Shown: one piece after another, positions 18,876-28,577 of the stretch
How positions within the stretch are numbered: position 1 is the first letter of the stretch
Layout: each line of letters opens with the position of its first letter
Assembly: GCF_001541095.1 (NCBI RefSeq)
Contig: NZ_LMXH01000001.1
Coordinates: forward strand, 125,536-189,535
Direction of reading: 5' to 3'
Length of the DNA: 64,000 nucleotides
Origin: Paenibacillus sp. FJAT-26967
Lineage (GTDB): Bacteria > Bacillota > Bacilli > Paenibacillales > NBRC-103111
The notes under the pieces: generated by a model
The model's database searches: none
What the model was told of the DNA's origin: nothing
Seen by the model: the letters and a program-made list of their open reading frames with translations, nothing else
Made by a program: the position numbers and the translations under genes

Positions 18876-19739
18876 ATGAAACAACGGTGGAATTGGTTCG
18901 ATGCGTTGAACACCCTGGTGCTCTTCGGCGTCGTAGCGGCCTGCTTGTATCCGTTCATTTATATGCTGGCCGTATCGCTCAGCGATTCGGCGGCAATTGC
19001 CCAGGGGAAGGTATGGCTGTGGCCCCATGGCTTTAATTTCGACATGTACCAGTATGTGTTTGAAGACGGGCGCGTGCTGAAGGGCTATAAGAATACATTG
19101 ATTTACGTTACGCTGGGTACCGCAATCTCGCTGATCGTCACGGCTCTGGGAGCCTACGCGCTGTCCAAGAACAAGATGGTGCTGTGCAAACCGGTCCTTC
19201 TGATGATCGTCTTCACGATGTTCTTCAGCGGAGGCATGATCCCGACCTTCCTGGTCGTGAAGGAACTCGGCCTGGTCAACACGGTCTGGGGGATGGTCCT
19301 GCCCGGAGCGGTGGGAACTTGGAACCTGCTCATTATGCGTACCTTCTTCATGGGGATGCCGCAAGAACTCGAAGAGTCCGGCAAAATTGACGGACTGTCC
19401 GAGATCGGAATTTTCTTCCGGATTGTTCTGCCGCTGTCAAAGCCGGTACTGGCAACAATCGGCCTCTATTATGCGGTCGGCATGTGGAACAATTTCATGG
19501 GGCCGCTGCTCTACCTGCGCAGTGCGGATCTTCAGCCGCTGCAGGTTATCCTGCGCAACATCGTCCTTTCGGGACAGTTTACCGGGAGCGAAGGACCTGT
19601 GGTGGGCGATATTGTCATCGTGGAGGACGCTCTTAAGTTCGCGACGATTATGGTCTCCACCCTGCCGATTCTGATGGTATATCCGTTCATCCAGAAATAT
19701 TTTGTAAAAGGAGCCTTGATCGGCTCCGTCAAAGGCTGA
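18876..19739 (+). CDS. Sugar ABC transporter permease (LplC/YtcP family)
   Basis: 287 residues from the ATG at 18876 (MKQRWNWFDALNTL), preceded by AGAGGGGGAG; a longer open frame from 18762 overlaps the previous gene and lacks a ribosome binding site. About six membrane helices; EAA loop LEESGKIDGLSEIGIFFRIVLP. C-terminal FVKGALIGSVKG is characteristic of the family. Confidence 0.9.
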   Translation: MKQRWNWFDALNTLVLFGVVAACLYPFIYMLAVSLSDSAAIAQGKVWLWPHGFNFDMYQYVFEDGRVLKGYKNTLIYVTLGTAISLIVTALGAYALSKNKMVLCKPVLLMIVFTMFFSGGMIPTFLVVKELGLVNTVWGMVLPGAVGTWNLLIMRTFFMGMPQELEESGKIDGLSEIGIFFRIVLPLSKPVLATIGLYYAVGMWNNFMGPLLYLRSADLQPLQVILRNIVLSGQFTGSEGPVVGDIVIVEDALKFATIMVSTLPILMVYPFIQKYFVKGALIGSVKG

Positions 19740-19752
19740 TAGAGCCGGCCCG

Positions 19753-21996
19753 TCACCCGTTATTCCGGAGTATCGTTTTCCGGTAATCACCGGGCGGCTG
19801 GCCGGTTTCTTTTTTGAACATGCGGATAAAAGAAGTCACATTCCGGTAACCGATGGAGTTGCCGACCTCCTGGATGGATAACGAAGTCGATTCCAGCAGT
19901 TCCTTGGCTTTGGAGATGCGGATTGCATTCAGCTGATCGCTGAAGTTGCTTCCGGTCTTCTCTTTGATATAGCCCGATAAGTAGGTGGGCGACATGTTAA
20001 GCTTCTGCGCCATCAGATCAAGAGAAATATCCTCGGCGTAATGAGTTTCCAGAAATGTAATGACATATTGGATAATGTCGTAATTTTCTTCCCTCTTGAG
20101 CTTAATGGCACGCGCCGCTTCGGATATAAGCAGCTCCAGCGATTCCCGGTACTGATCCGGCGTTACGCTGTACGACAGCATCAGAGGGGTATCGGGACGC
20201 CATTCATGGACGATCTTCAGCAGCTCTACCGTCCGCCGGATCCGGAGCGCTGTGTGATCGGCGAACCGCTGCAGCTGTTCGGAAGTCGCCCCCTGCCGGT
20301 CCAGTCCTTCCAGGGCGCGCTGGACCAGCTGCCGGCAGGCGGTCTCACTGCCGGCTTGCAGGTTGACGTAGAATTCATGCTCCTGCTCCGTGGTAAAGCC
20401 GGTCAGCTCCGGCACAGGTTCTTTCTCCCATATAATTTGTGTCTCTTCCACCGGTTTGGCCTGCCCGATCAGAGATAGGGCCTCGGCGTAAGCCTGGTCG
20501 AAGTCTGCGGACTGCTGGAAAAGCGAAGACACGGCAATGGTAATCAGATAGGAGCTGCGGTCCTGATCGAATATCTGTTTTAACCGGCCCAGGCACTGCT
20601 GGAGCTGGCCGGATTTCTCGCCGGAATAGACGATCGTCAGAATTTGCTGGGTCTCCATTTGAAATGTATGAGACAGCGGGAAGGCTGCGCCGATCTGAAG
20701 CCGGATAATTTCCTGAATCTTGGCGGTCGCCTTCAGCATCAGCTCCTGGAGCCGGTCGGTCTGCAGCTGCCGGTATCTGAGCTGATGGACGACAATCATG
20801 AAGGCACCATCCCCGACCCACAGGTCCTTAGAAGCCTGCGGGTCTATTTCGATATTTTTGAACCGGGCCATGTAATTGTAGCTGGTCAGCATCGGCCGCG
20901 TACTCTCCATCCATGCCTTGATCTGCTGGCGTTCGTGCTTAAGACCCTGCAGATGATCAGAAATCGCATTAAATTCGGCGATACTCCCATGATACAGCTC
21001 GGTCTCGATCTGATTCAGACCGGTAATCATTTTCTTCAAAGGCCGGTTAATCGTACGGCTGAAGAAAAAGGAGGCCCCGATGCCGATCAGAACGGTCGCG
21101 GCAAATAACAGAAGCGCAATCCAGTTCATCCGGGTAATATTCTGGTTCAGATTGTCATGGGGAATGACGGTGACATAAGTAAAACCGGACTCGCTGCCTC
21201 TCTCATAGAAATAGTACGTTCCGTCATTCAGAATCCATTCCGCCTTGCCGTCCCAGGCAGGTAAATCTTCAGCCATTGCGGTTTCATCGGATTTGAAGAG
21301 AGGCTGGCCGACGGAATCCAGCAGAAAAAATTGCGAGCCGGGGCGTCCTTGATACGTCTCGTACCATTTTTGCATATCCACAAAAGCGATAATTTCGTAA
21401 GGGCTCCCTGTCACATTCGTTCGTATAGGAAGCAGAAGGACATTCCCCCGGTCGGGGTTTATCGTAAACGTCCGGCTCGGGAGGGTCAGCAGGAACCCCG
21501 GCTCATTGCCGCGGTTTTTCCAGAAATCAAGGGGATAGCTTTTATTGACATAGTAATAATCGAACATGCGGTCCTCATCGACCAGTCCGTCTTTCTCCAG
21601 AAGGAACGCATGGTTCCGGTAATAAATCATGACATTGTTGAGGTGGTAGTAGGGCTGTCCGACTAAACCTCTGATCTGAGCGGTGATTTTCTCAATCTGC
21701 AAATAATCGATCCCGGCTTTGCCGCTTCCTTCGGCCTGCCGCTGAACGTTGAGCACGTATTCGTCATGCTGCAGAGTAAGGAGGCTGCTTTTCCAGGTCT
21801 TGTACTGCTTCTCGAAGCTGTCTACGGTATTGCGGATCAGAGTCCGGTTATAGTGAACGATTTCGTTGCCTACATTGCGCGTGTAGAACGTTAAGGACCA
21901 TATATTGTAGGACGAGAGTAAGACAATGACGATAAGAAAATACAGCAGCATTTTGACGAAAAGAGAATTAAACGGAAATCGTTTGGTTAAGTTCAT
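19753..21996 (-). CDS. AraC-family membrane regulator (YtdP/YesS-like)
   Basis: 747 residues. Transmembrane helices at about 14-31 and 290-310 bracket an extracellular sensor domain. A linker region follows, then a C-terminal double helix-turn-helix (about 650-745; LDLMAQKLNMSPTYLSGYIKEKTG and IGYRNVTSFIRMFKKETGQPPG). Such proteins in Paenibacillus lie beside Lpl-type importers and control them in response to extracellular sugar, so it probably regulates the convergent 16230-19739 operon. Confidence 0.88.
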   Translation of the reverse strand: MNLTKRFPFNSLFVKMLLYFLIVIVLLSSYNIWSLTFYTRNVGNEIVHYNRTLIRNTVDSFEKQYKTWKSSLLTLQHDEYVLNVQRQAEGSGKAGIDYLQIEKITAQIRGLVGQPYYHLNNVMIYYRNHAFLLEKDGLVDEDRMFDYYYVNKSYPLDFWKNRGNEPGFLLTLPSRTFTINPDRGNVLLLPIRTNVTGSPYEIIAFVDMQKWYETYQGRPGSQFFLLDSVGQPLFKSDETAMAEDLPAWDGKAEWILNDGTYYFYERGSESGFTYVTVIPHDNLNQNITRMNWIALLLFAATVLIGIGASFFFSRTINRPLKKMITGLNQIETELYHGSIAEFNAISDHLQGLKHERQQIKAWMESTRPMLTSYNYMARFKNIEIDPQASKDLWVGDGAFMIVVHQLRYRQLQTDRLQELMLKATAKIQEIIRLQIGAAFPLSHTFQMETQQILTIVYSGEKSGQLQQCLGRLKQIFDQDRSSYLITIAVSSLFQQSADFDQAYAEALSLIGQAKPVEETQIIWEKEPVPELTGFTTEQEHEFYVNLQAGSETACRQLVQRALEGLDRQGATSEQLQRFADHTALRIRRTVELLKIVHEWRPDTPLMLSYSVTPDQYRESLELLISEAARAIKLKREENYDIIQYVITFLETHYAEDISLDLMAQKLNMSPTYLSGYIKEKTGSNFSDQLNAIRISKAKELLESTSLSIQEVGNSIGYRNVTSFIRMFKKETGQPPGDYRKTILRNNG

Positions 21997-22200
21997 GCGA
22001 AATCTCCTTATGTATACGCTCTCTTTACTAGTTTAGCGGAGAGTAGGGAGATGAGGAAGGAAATAGTTGCTACTTTACAACTTATTCATGAAAAATTTAT
22101 TCTTCCATAATAATGAGATAGTCCGGATAGGAATAACCGGTTATCGGGAATGAATTCATTTTTGCACAAACCCGGCTACATCATTTGAACTGTCTTTAGT

Positions 22201-22220
22201 CCTATGTCCATAGGTATAAT
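22201..22220 (+). promoter_or_regulatory. -10 element with adjacent inverted repeat before the PTS operon
   Basis: Perfect inverted repeat CCTATG-tc-CATAGG (22201-22214) directly abuts a consensus -10, TATAAT (22215-22220). A good -35 at 17 bp is missing (TTGAAC lies 24 bp away), so activator-assisted initiation is plausible. Inference only. Confidence 0.4.
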
Positions 22221-22267
22221 CAAGTCGAACCAACGAGTACACTAAGCGGCAAAGGAGTGGATGCCGT

Positions 22268-24391
22268 ATTCTGGACGAACGCAGTACAAGGATCTTGGCA
22301 CTTCTGCAGGAAGCTGCGGATTACGTGTCTCTGGAAGAATTAATGAAGAAGCTGGGGATTTCCCGGCGTACGGTCTATTACGATCTCGATAAAATAAACG
22401 ATTGGCTCAAGCAAATGCATCTGCCGCCTGTGGAATATGTACGTTCCGCCGGTTACTATCTGCCGGAAGAAAGCAGGGCGGGCTTACCCGGTCTGTCGGG
22501 CAAATTGCCGCCGCAGTATTATTACTTCTCGCAGCGGGAACGGCTCTCCTGGCTGGCCGTGCAGCTGATATCGGCGTCAGATTCTCTATTCGTCCACAAT
22601 CTGACTGACAGTCTTCAGGTCAGCAGAGGAACGGTGCTTAAGGATCTGAATCTCATCCGGCCTGAACTGAAGGATTTACGTCTGGAGGTTACCTATGACC
22701 GCAAGCTGGGGTACCGGGTCCGGGGCGAAGAGAGCGACCAGAGAAAAGCGCTGTCTCATTACCTCGGGAATGTGCTTGGTAAAGCGGGCTGGGAAACGGC
22801 TGTGAATCAGCTTCATAAGCTTCCCGGTTATGAACTGGCTAAGCCGGTGTTCCCGGAGAACAGTGCAGAACAGTTAAAAGAATTATCCGGGTTAATAGCT
22901 GAGAGTGAAAGGCTGCTTGGCCTGGAGCTTACGGATGAGATGGTCTTCAGTCTTACCGGACAATTTCTGTTAACGGTCCGCAGGATTCAGCTCGGAAGAG
23001 TCATCACTGTAGATGAGGATGAGCTCAAGGTACTGCGGCGCATGCCGGAGTACACCGCGGCCAGACAAATCGCGGATGGTCTGGAGAGTATGACCGGAAG
23101 CGCGATGCCGGAAGAAGAAGTCGGCTATATGACGATGCACCTTCTCGGAGCCAGACTGAACTGGATGGACCCGCTTGCCGGTACAGATGAGATGCTGGGG
23201 CCGCTGAAGAACGCAGCCCGCGAAATGACAGATGCCTTCCAGCGTTACGCCTGCTTATTCCTGCCTAACCGGGAGGTTATGGAAGAGAATCTGCTCGTTC
23301 ATCTCAAACCTGCATATTACCGGATTCGGTACGGACTCGAATACGAGAATCCGCTGCTGGAGAACATCCGGTCGAAATACGGTGAAGTGTTCGAGCTGGC
23401 AAGGCGCTCAGCGGGGCCATTCGAGAAGCTGGTCGGCCGAAAGCTGGACGACAGCGAAATCAGTTATCTTGCGATGCATTTCGGCGGCTGGCTGCGCAGA
23501 GAGAACACACAGCCGGCAGCCAGAAGCAAAGCCGCGATTGTCTGCGTGAACGGAATCTCCGCTTCACGGATGCTGAAATCGCAGCTGGAGCATCTGTTCT
23601 CGGCAGTTGATATAACAGCCGTACTGTCGCTCAGAGATTACAAGGTGTTCGGCGAAGATGAAATTGATTTCATCTTCTCGACAATTCCGCTGCCGGACAG
23701 CCGGGTTCCAGTGTTCGTCGTAAACCCGATTCTGAGCGACAAGGACAAGGAGCATCTGCTGAATCAGGTGAATACGGCTTTGGGACGCCGCTCGCGGGTG
23801 CAGGCCAGTTCCGTTCAGGCACTGATGGATATTGTACGCAAGTATGCGGACATCAAGGATGAAGCGGGGCTGACCGACGAGCTGAACCGCTACATGTCAG
23901 CCGAGAAGACTTGGCTCAGCGAGTCGCGCAAGCCGGCGCTGGCCGATCTGCTGCCCGCTTCGATGATCCGGGTTCAGCCGCGGGCTTCAGACTGGAGAAC
24001 GGCCATCCGGATGGCTTCGGAGCCGCTTCTGCGGGAAGGCCGCATCGAAGAAGCTTATGTCCAGGCGATGATCGATAAAGTCGAGGCGCTCGGTCCTTAT
24101 ATTGTCGTAGCGCCCGGCATCGCAATCGCGCATGGCAAACCTCAGGACGGGGTCAAGCGTCTTGGCATGAGTCTCCTGAGGCTGGAGGAAGCGGTCGCAT
24201 TCTCGGATCAGGAGAGGCATCAGGTCCAGGTCATTCTGGTGCTTGCCGCTATTGATGGAGAATCTCATTTGAAGGCTTTATCCGAATTAACGATCCTGCT
24301 GCGCGAGGAGAAGAGCTTGACCCGGCTTAAGGAAGCCGGGACGATCCAAGAACTTGCGGGGCTGATCGGGCCAAATGGCAGTGGTAGATAG
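22268..24391 (+). CDS. BglG/ManR-type PRD transcriptional regulator with EIIB and EIIA domains
   Basis: About 707 residues: N-terminal HTH (SLEELMKKLGISRRTVYYDL), a second HTH (LQVSRGTVLKDLNLI), two PRDs (phosphorylatable His in MTMHLLGARL and YLAMHFGGWL), a EIIB-like domain (IVCVNGISASRMLKSQL) and a C-terminal EIIA-2 domain (APGIAIAHGKP). It senses PTS phosphorylation state and controls the downstream operon. No ATG/GTG/TTG lies in frame near the AAAGGAG at 22251-22257. The family-like N-terminus ILDERSTRILALL starts at an ATT (22268) 10 nt after it, with CTG at 22271 or TTG at 22295 as alternatives. Confidence 0.85.
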   Translation: MLDERSTRILALLQEAADYVSLEELMKKLGISRRTVYYDLDKINDWLKQMHLPPVEYVRSAGYYLPEESRAGLPGLSGKLPPQYYYFSQRERLSWLAVQLISASDSLFVHNLTDSLQVSRGTVLKDLNLIRPELKDLRLEVTYDRKLGYRVRGEESDQRKALSHYLGNVLGKAGWETAVNQLHKLPGYELAKPVFPENSAEQLKELSGLIAESERLLGLELTDEMVFSLTGQFLLTVRRIQLGRVITVDEDELKVLRRMPEYTAARQIADGLESMTGSAMPEEEVGYMTMHLLGARLNWMDPLAGTDEMLGPLKNAAREMTDAFQRYACLFLPNREVMEENLLVHLKPAYYRIRYGLEYENPLLENIRSKYGEVFELARRSAGPFEKLVGRKLDDSEISYLAMHFGGWLRRENTQPAARSKAAIVCVNGISASRMLKSQLEHLFSAVDITAVLSLRDYKVFGEDEIDFIFSTIPLPDSRVPVFVVNPILSDKDKEHLLNQVNTALGRRSRVQASSVQALMDIVRKYADIKDEAGLTDELNRYMSAEKTWLSESRKPALADLLPASMIRVQPRASDWRTAIRMASEPLLREGRIEEAYVQAMIDKVEALGPYIVVAPGIAIAHGKPQDGVKRLGMSLLRLEEAVAFSDQERHQVQVILVLAAIDGESHLKALSELTILLREEKSLTRLKEAGTIQELAGLIGPNGSGR

Positions 24392-24417
24392 AATAGCTGT
24401 AACGGGAGAGATGAGAA

Positions 24418-24855
24418 ATGAAATTTTTGGAACCATCACTGATTGCTCTTGATGTGGAAAGCGCAGCAGCGGAGGATGCCATCCGCAAGGCAGGGGAACT
24501 GCTGGTCCGTGCGGATGCAGCCGAAGCGCGTTACGTAGATGCGATGGTGGAATCTTACCGCGAGAAAGGGCCGTATTTCGTACTTGCGCCGCATATCGCA
24601 CTGCCGCACGCCCGTGCGGAGGAAGGGGTTAAGGAGGCTTCGGTTTCTCTGCTCCGTCTGAAGGAACCGGTCGTATTCGGCCACGCTTCGAACGATCCGG
24701 TGAGACTCGTGTTCGCCCTGGGAGGCTCGACAAGCTCGGAGCACATCACGATGCTGCGCAAATTGACGACGCTGCTCAGTGAAGAAGGCAATATCGAGAA
24801 ATTCATGCAGGCACCTGATGTAGAAACGATCCAACAACTATTAGGGAGGAATTAA
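24418..24855 (+). CDS. PTS sugar transporter EIIA component (mannitol/fructose type)
   Basis: 145 residues, one EIIA-2 domain. The phosphorylated His64 lies in APHIALPHARAEEG. It passes phosphate from HPr to the EIIB encoded immediately downstream. Separate from the EIIA domain at the end of the regulator, with which it shares the LPHAR/IAHGK-type active site. Confidence 0.88.
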   Translation: MKFLEPSLIALDVESAAAEDAIRKAGELLVRADAAEARYVDAMVESYREKGPYFVLAPHIALPHARAEEGVKEASVSLLRLKEPVVFGHASNDPVRLVFALGGSTSSEHITMLRKLTTLLSEEGNIEKFMQAPDVETIQQLLGRN

Positions 24856-24857
24856 CA

Positions 24858-25121
24858 ATGAAAATTTTATGCGTATGCGGTCTGGGACAAGGAACTAGCC
24901 TGATTCTGAGAATGAATGTGGAGAATGTATTAAGCGGCATGGGGGTTAACGCGGATGTGGAGCATACAGACGTATCCACGGCATCCGGTTCCCCGGCGGA
25001 CTATATTATTACAAGCAATGAACTGGCTCAGAGCCTGGAAGGGCATTCGGCCAAAATCGTGATCGTGAACAACTACTTCGACAACAATGAAATTAAACAA
25101 AAATTAGAAGAAGTTCTGTAA
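24858..25121 (+). CDS. PTS sugar transporter EIIB component (ascorbate type)
   Basis: 87 residues. The phospho-cysteine loop is CVCGLGQGTS (Cys7 within the P-loop), typical for SgaB/UlaB-like EIIB. GGGAGGAA precedes the ATG. Two bases separate it from the EIIA gene. Confidence 0.88.
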   Translation: MKILCVCGLGQGTSLILRMNVENVLSGMGVNADVEHTDVSTASGSPADYIITSNELAQSLEGHSAKIVIVNNYFDNNEIKQKLEEVL

Positions 25122-25140
25122 CTCATAAGGAGGGGTCTCC

Positions 25141-26436
25141 ATGGACGTACTTTTTTGGATCGCTACCAACATTTTCGGAACACCGGCTATTCTGCTAGGA
25201 TTTATCGTTCTGCTTGGTCTGCTGCTTCAGAAAAAGTCAGCCAGCCAGCTCGTAAGCGGTACCTTTAAAGCTATTATCGGCTTCCTGGTAATCGGAGCGG
25301 GTTCGGACGTTATCGTAAAAGCACTGAATGTATTCGAGCCGATGTGGAAGGAAGTCTTCGGACTTGAGACAGGCTCTCTGGGCACCTTTATGGGGCAGGA
25401 AGCGTTTAACTCCAAATTCGGGAGTGCAGTTACATTGGCTATGCTGCTCGGTTTTCTGATCAACGTAGCGCTGGCCCGCTTCACACGGTTTAAATATATT
25501 TACTTGACCGGCCATATGATGTTCTGGACGTCGACCGTATTCGCAGGTGTCATGGTACATGCTGCCGGAGATGTGCCGATCTGGAAACTTGTCCTGCTGC
25601 TTGCTGTTGTGCTGGGTCTGTACTGGACCTTCCAGCCGGCAATTACACAACCGTACATGCGCAAAATTACCGGCAACGACAACATTGCCCTCGGTCATAC
25701 GTCCGCATCGGTAGCGCTCCTGTCCGCCTGGTTCGGTAAGCTGCTGGGCAACAAGAACAACGATTCGGAGAAAATCAAAGTTCCCAAAGGACTTGAATTT
25801 CTGCGTGATTCCAATGTCATTACGGCTCTGAGCATGGGGATTCTGTTCCTCGTCGGCGCCATCATTCTTTCCTTTAAAGGCACTCCCGGGGCTCAGGAGC
25901 TTATTGCCAAATCGGGAGACCAGAACTTCATTATTTATTCCATTATCCAATCGTTCACATTCGCCGGAGGTATCGCCATCGTACTGATGGGGGTCCGGAT
26001 GTTCGTAGGCGAGCTTGTCCCGGCATTTAACGGGATCGCCACCAAGCTGGTACCGGGCGCAAAACCTGCGCTGGATGCTCCGATCGTATTCCCTTACGCA
26101 CCTAACGCGGTTGTTCTCGGCTTTATCGGAGCGTTCGCGGGCGCACTGATCTGGCTCCTGGTTCTCGGCAACACCGTTGCTTACATTTTCGTACCGACGA
26201 TGATCGTATTGTTCTTCCACGGCGCTACAGCCGGGGTATTCGGCAACTCGACCGGTGGTGTGCGCGGCGCGCTCATTGGCGGCTTCATTACCGCTACCGT
26301 CGTCGCCTGGGGGCAGTTCTTCATGGTGAAATTCCTGATCTCATCCACTGTACCGGACACGGCGATGTGGGCGGCCGATTCCGACATGTTCATAATCGGA
26401 CCGATCCTGAGCTTCCTGGCGAAGCTGTTCTTCTAA
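25141..26436 (+). CDS. PTS sugar transporter EIIC component, UlaA/SgaT family
   Basis: 431 residues with about 11 hydrophobic helices, the size of UlaA-type transporters. Signatures include LGFIVLLGLLLQKKSASQL near the N-terminus and GHTSASVALLSAW in the middle. It carries the sugar-binding membrane pore. UlaA homologues transport L-ascorbate, but this family also serves other sugars, and the downstream enzymes are not the ulaG/ulaD-type ascorbate genes. Confidence 0.88.
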   Translation: MDVLFWIATNIFGTPAILLGFIVLLGLLLQKKSASQLVSGTFKAIIGFLVIGAGSDVIVKALNVFEPMWKEVFGLETGSLGTFMGQEAFNSKFGSAVTLAMLLGFLINVALARFTRFKYIYLTGHMMFWTSTVFAGVMVHAAGDVPIWKLVLLLAVVLGLYWTFQPAITQPYMRKITGNDNIALGHTSASVALLSAWFGKLLGNKNNDSEKIKVPKGLEFLRDSNVITALSMGILFLVGAIILSFKGTPGAQELIAKSGDQNFIIYSIIQSFTFAGGIAIVLMGVRMFVGELVPAFNGIATKLVPGAKPALDAPIVFPYAPNAVVLGFIGAFAGALIWLLVLGNTVAYIFVPTMIVLFFHGATAGVFGNSTGGVRGALIGGFITATVVAWGQFFMVKFLISSTVPDTAMWAADSDMFIIGPILSFLAKLFF

Positions 26437-26586
26437 GAAGCGCATAAGTATTTTTGGGGATTTCGATATAAAAACAAACAGCTCCCGGCTTCTGCCCGGA
26501 CCTTGCTAATTCACTTAGCTCGCTGAGCCCGCACATTGTGGAAAAAAAGGCCGGGAGTGAACATAGATAGAGTGGAGGAGAAACGC

Positions 26587-27579
26587 ATGAGCTATATCCG
26601 CACACTTCATGGAGATATTTCACCTAGTGAATTCGGTTTCACTTATTCTCACGAACACATCGTCTGCAGGCCTGCTTTCTGGCAGGAGCGTGGAGAAGAT
26701 GATTTACTTCTCGACGATAAGAACAAATCCAAGCTCGACGTGCTGGATTTCAAAAAACACGGTGGACGCTCCATTGTCGACGCGACCGCGGTAGACTACG
26801 GACGTGACGTACAGGCCGTTCAGGAAATTGCCACGGAGACCGGCATTCAAATCGTCGGCACGGCAGGCTTCAACAAAAGCTTCCTGTGGGATGCGGCGAT
26901 TAAAGAAGAACTGAAGCCGCTGACCGGTGATTACCGGACATATGCGGAGTGGATTGAGGCGAAAAGCATTAATGAACTGGCGGATTTCGTAATCCGCGAG
27001 GTGGAGGAAGGCCTGGAAGGAACTCCTTTTAAAGCCGGACAGGTGAAGTTTGGCACCGGCTATAACCGGATTACTCCGCTCGAAGAGAAAACACTGCGCG
27101 CTGTTGCCCGGGCTCATCATGAGACGAAAGCGCCCGTTCATTCTCATACGGAAGTCGGCACCATGGCGCTTGAACAAATCGAGCTGCTCAGAAGCGAGGG
27201 CGTGAATCTGTCCTATCTGAGTCTGGGGCATATGGACCGTAATCCGGACCCTTACTATCATGAACAGATCGCGGCGACCGGAGCTTTCATGTGCTTCGAT
27301 GGGATCGGTAAGATCAAATACGCGCCGGAGAGTACCCGCATTGAGCTTATCTTGAATCTCGTACGCAAGGGCTACGAAGATCAGATTCTGATCAGCGGAG
27401 ATACAGCGCGCAAGACCTATTACAAGCATTACGATTACGGGCCGGGCCTTGAGCATATTATCGCCAAATGGGTGCCCCGCTTCGTGGATGAAGCCAGCCG
27501 CAGCGGACTAAACGGAACGGAGTTAATCGAGAAGTTTTTTGTGGCCAACCCGGCAAGGTGCTTTACCTTCAAAAAATAA
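26587..27579 (+). CDS. Phosphotriesterase-family hydrolase, possible sugar-phosphate lactonase
   Basis: 330 residues from the ATG at 26587, preceded by GGAGGAG; the open frame upstream to 26536 lacks a ribosome binding site. Complete binuclear metal site: H22-x-H24 (YSHEH), carboxylated-lysine candidate K154 (GQVKFGTGY), His in PVHSHTE, His in SLGHMDRNPD and Asp in ISGDTARKTYY. COG1735 members encoded beside PTS genes are known to hydrolyse pentonolactone-5-phosphates; given the PTS context, a phosphorylated lactone is the most likely substrate here (inference). Confidence 0.82.
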   Translation: MSYIRTLHGDISPSEFGFTYSHEHIVCRPAFWQERGEDDLLLDDKNKSKLDVLDFKKHGGRSIVDATAVDYGRDVQAVQEIATETGIQIVGTAGFNKSFLWDAAIKEELKPLTGDYRTYAEWIEAKSINELADFVIREVEEGLEGTPFKAGQVKFGTGYNRITPLEEKTLRAVARAHHETKAPVHSHTEVGTMALEQIELLRSEGVNLSYLSLGHMDRNPDPYYHEQIAATGAFMCFDGIGKIKYAPESTRIELILNLVRKGYEDQILISGDTARKTYYKHYDYGPGLEHIIAKWVPRFVDEASRSGLNGTELIEKFFVANPARCFTFKK

Positions 27580-27591
27580 GGAGGGGACACG

Positions 27592-28446
27592 ATGAGGTTC
27601 GAGACAGAAAACTCTTACGAGGTGCAGGACAAAATCCGACAATTCCGGGCGGCTATATTGCCTATTGGGGCGGTTGAAGCCCACGGTCCCCACTTGCCGC
27701 TCGGGACGGACAATTTACTGGCGGAGAGACTGGCCGGCATGCTGGCGGAGAGAACAAGCAGCTTCGTCCTGCCGACGCTCCCGTACGGACAGGTATGGAG
27801 CCTGCGTAATTTTCCGGGCAGCATCAACGTATCTAATGAAGCACTGATCCGGATGCTGACAGATATCGGAGAAAGCCTTTACCAGCAGGGTTTCCGTATT
27901 TTTGCCATGGTGAACGGTCATCTCGGCAATGCGGTTGCTCTGAAGGAAGCGGCGCGCGTGCTTTACGAGCGTGTCCCTGAACTGAAGGTCTATTACTTCT
28001 TTTATCCGGGAACGAGAGAAGTGACTGCCGAAGTAAGAGAAACAGTTTCGGCTCACGGCACCTATATGCATGCGGATGAAATTGAAACCTCCTATATGCT
28101 TTACCTCGCCGGAGAATATGTTGAGATGAGCAAAGCCATCGATGGCGCCCCGGTGATAACGGCTGAAGCGGACTGCACGCCGACGCCGTGGGAAGAGATG
28201 ACCTCCTCTGCCGTGCTTGGCGATGCGACTCTCGCAACGAGAGCAAAAGGCGAGAAAATTATTGAGCGCAGCCTGGACGTGATGTCGGATATGCTGAACC
28301 GCGCCAAGGAAAGACTGGCAGTAGAAGAGAGAGCGGATAACGGAAGCAAAAGCAGCAATAACGAGAGTAAGCTGAACAAGGAAAGCAGGCCGAGAGAGCC
28401 TGGTCTTAAAAAGCGAATCGTTAATGGAAAGCAGCAACCCGTATAA
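27592..28446 (+). CDS. Creatininase-family amidohydrolase
   Basis: 284 residues. Creatininase signatures: GAVEAHGPHLPLGTDNLLAE (metal-ligand Glu, His and Asp), VNGHLGN (usually NGHGGN) and MHADEIETSYML. The family opens cyclic amides or formamides. A 45-residue hydrophilic tail rich in Lys, Glu, Asn and Ser (from about residue 240) extends past the usual end. GGAGGGG precedes the ATG, 12 bp after the previous stop. Probably acts after the hydrolase upstream on a PTS-imported compound; reaction unknown. Confidence 0.82.
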   Translation: MRFETENSYEVQDKIRQFRAAILPIGAVEAHGPHLPLGTDNLLAERLAGMLAERTSSFVLPTLPYGQVWSLRNFPGSINVSNEALIRMLTDIGESLYQQGFRIFAMVNGHLGNAVALKEAARVLYERVPELKVYYFFYPGTREVTAEVRETVSAHGTYMHADEIETSYMLYLAGEYVEMSKAIDGAPVITAEADCTPTPWEEMTSSAVLGDATLATRAKGEKIIERSLDVMSDMLNRAKERLAVEERADNGSKSSNNESKLNKESRPREPGLKKRIVNGKQQPV

Positions 28447-28577
28447 AATCAGGCAACCGCTGTTGGCTGTGCCAATAAATAAGCAGTAAATGAGTTAACA
28501 GGACAGGCTGGCACAACTTGTTTAGGGCTCATAAGAAGGAGCGGCAGCCGTCCAATACAGACACCGGGGTGAGAGCT

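Noticed and set aside
22261-22300. ATG at 22261 as start of the PRD regulator
   Set aside because: It is out of frame with the protein and only 3 nt from the Shine-Dalgarno sequence.
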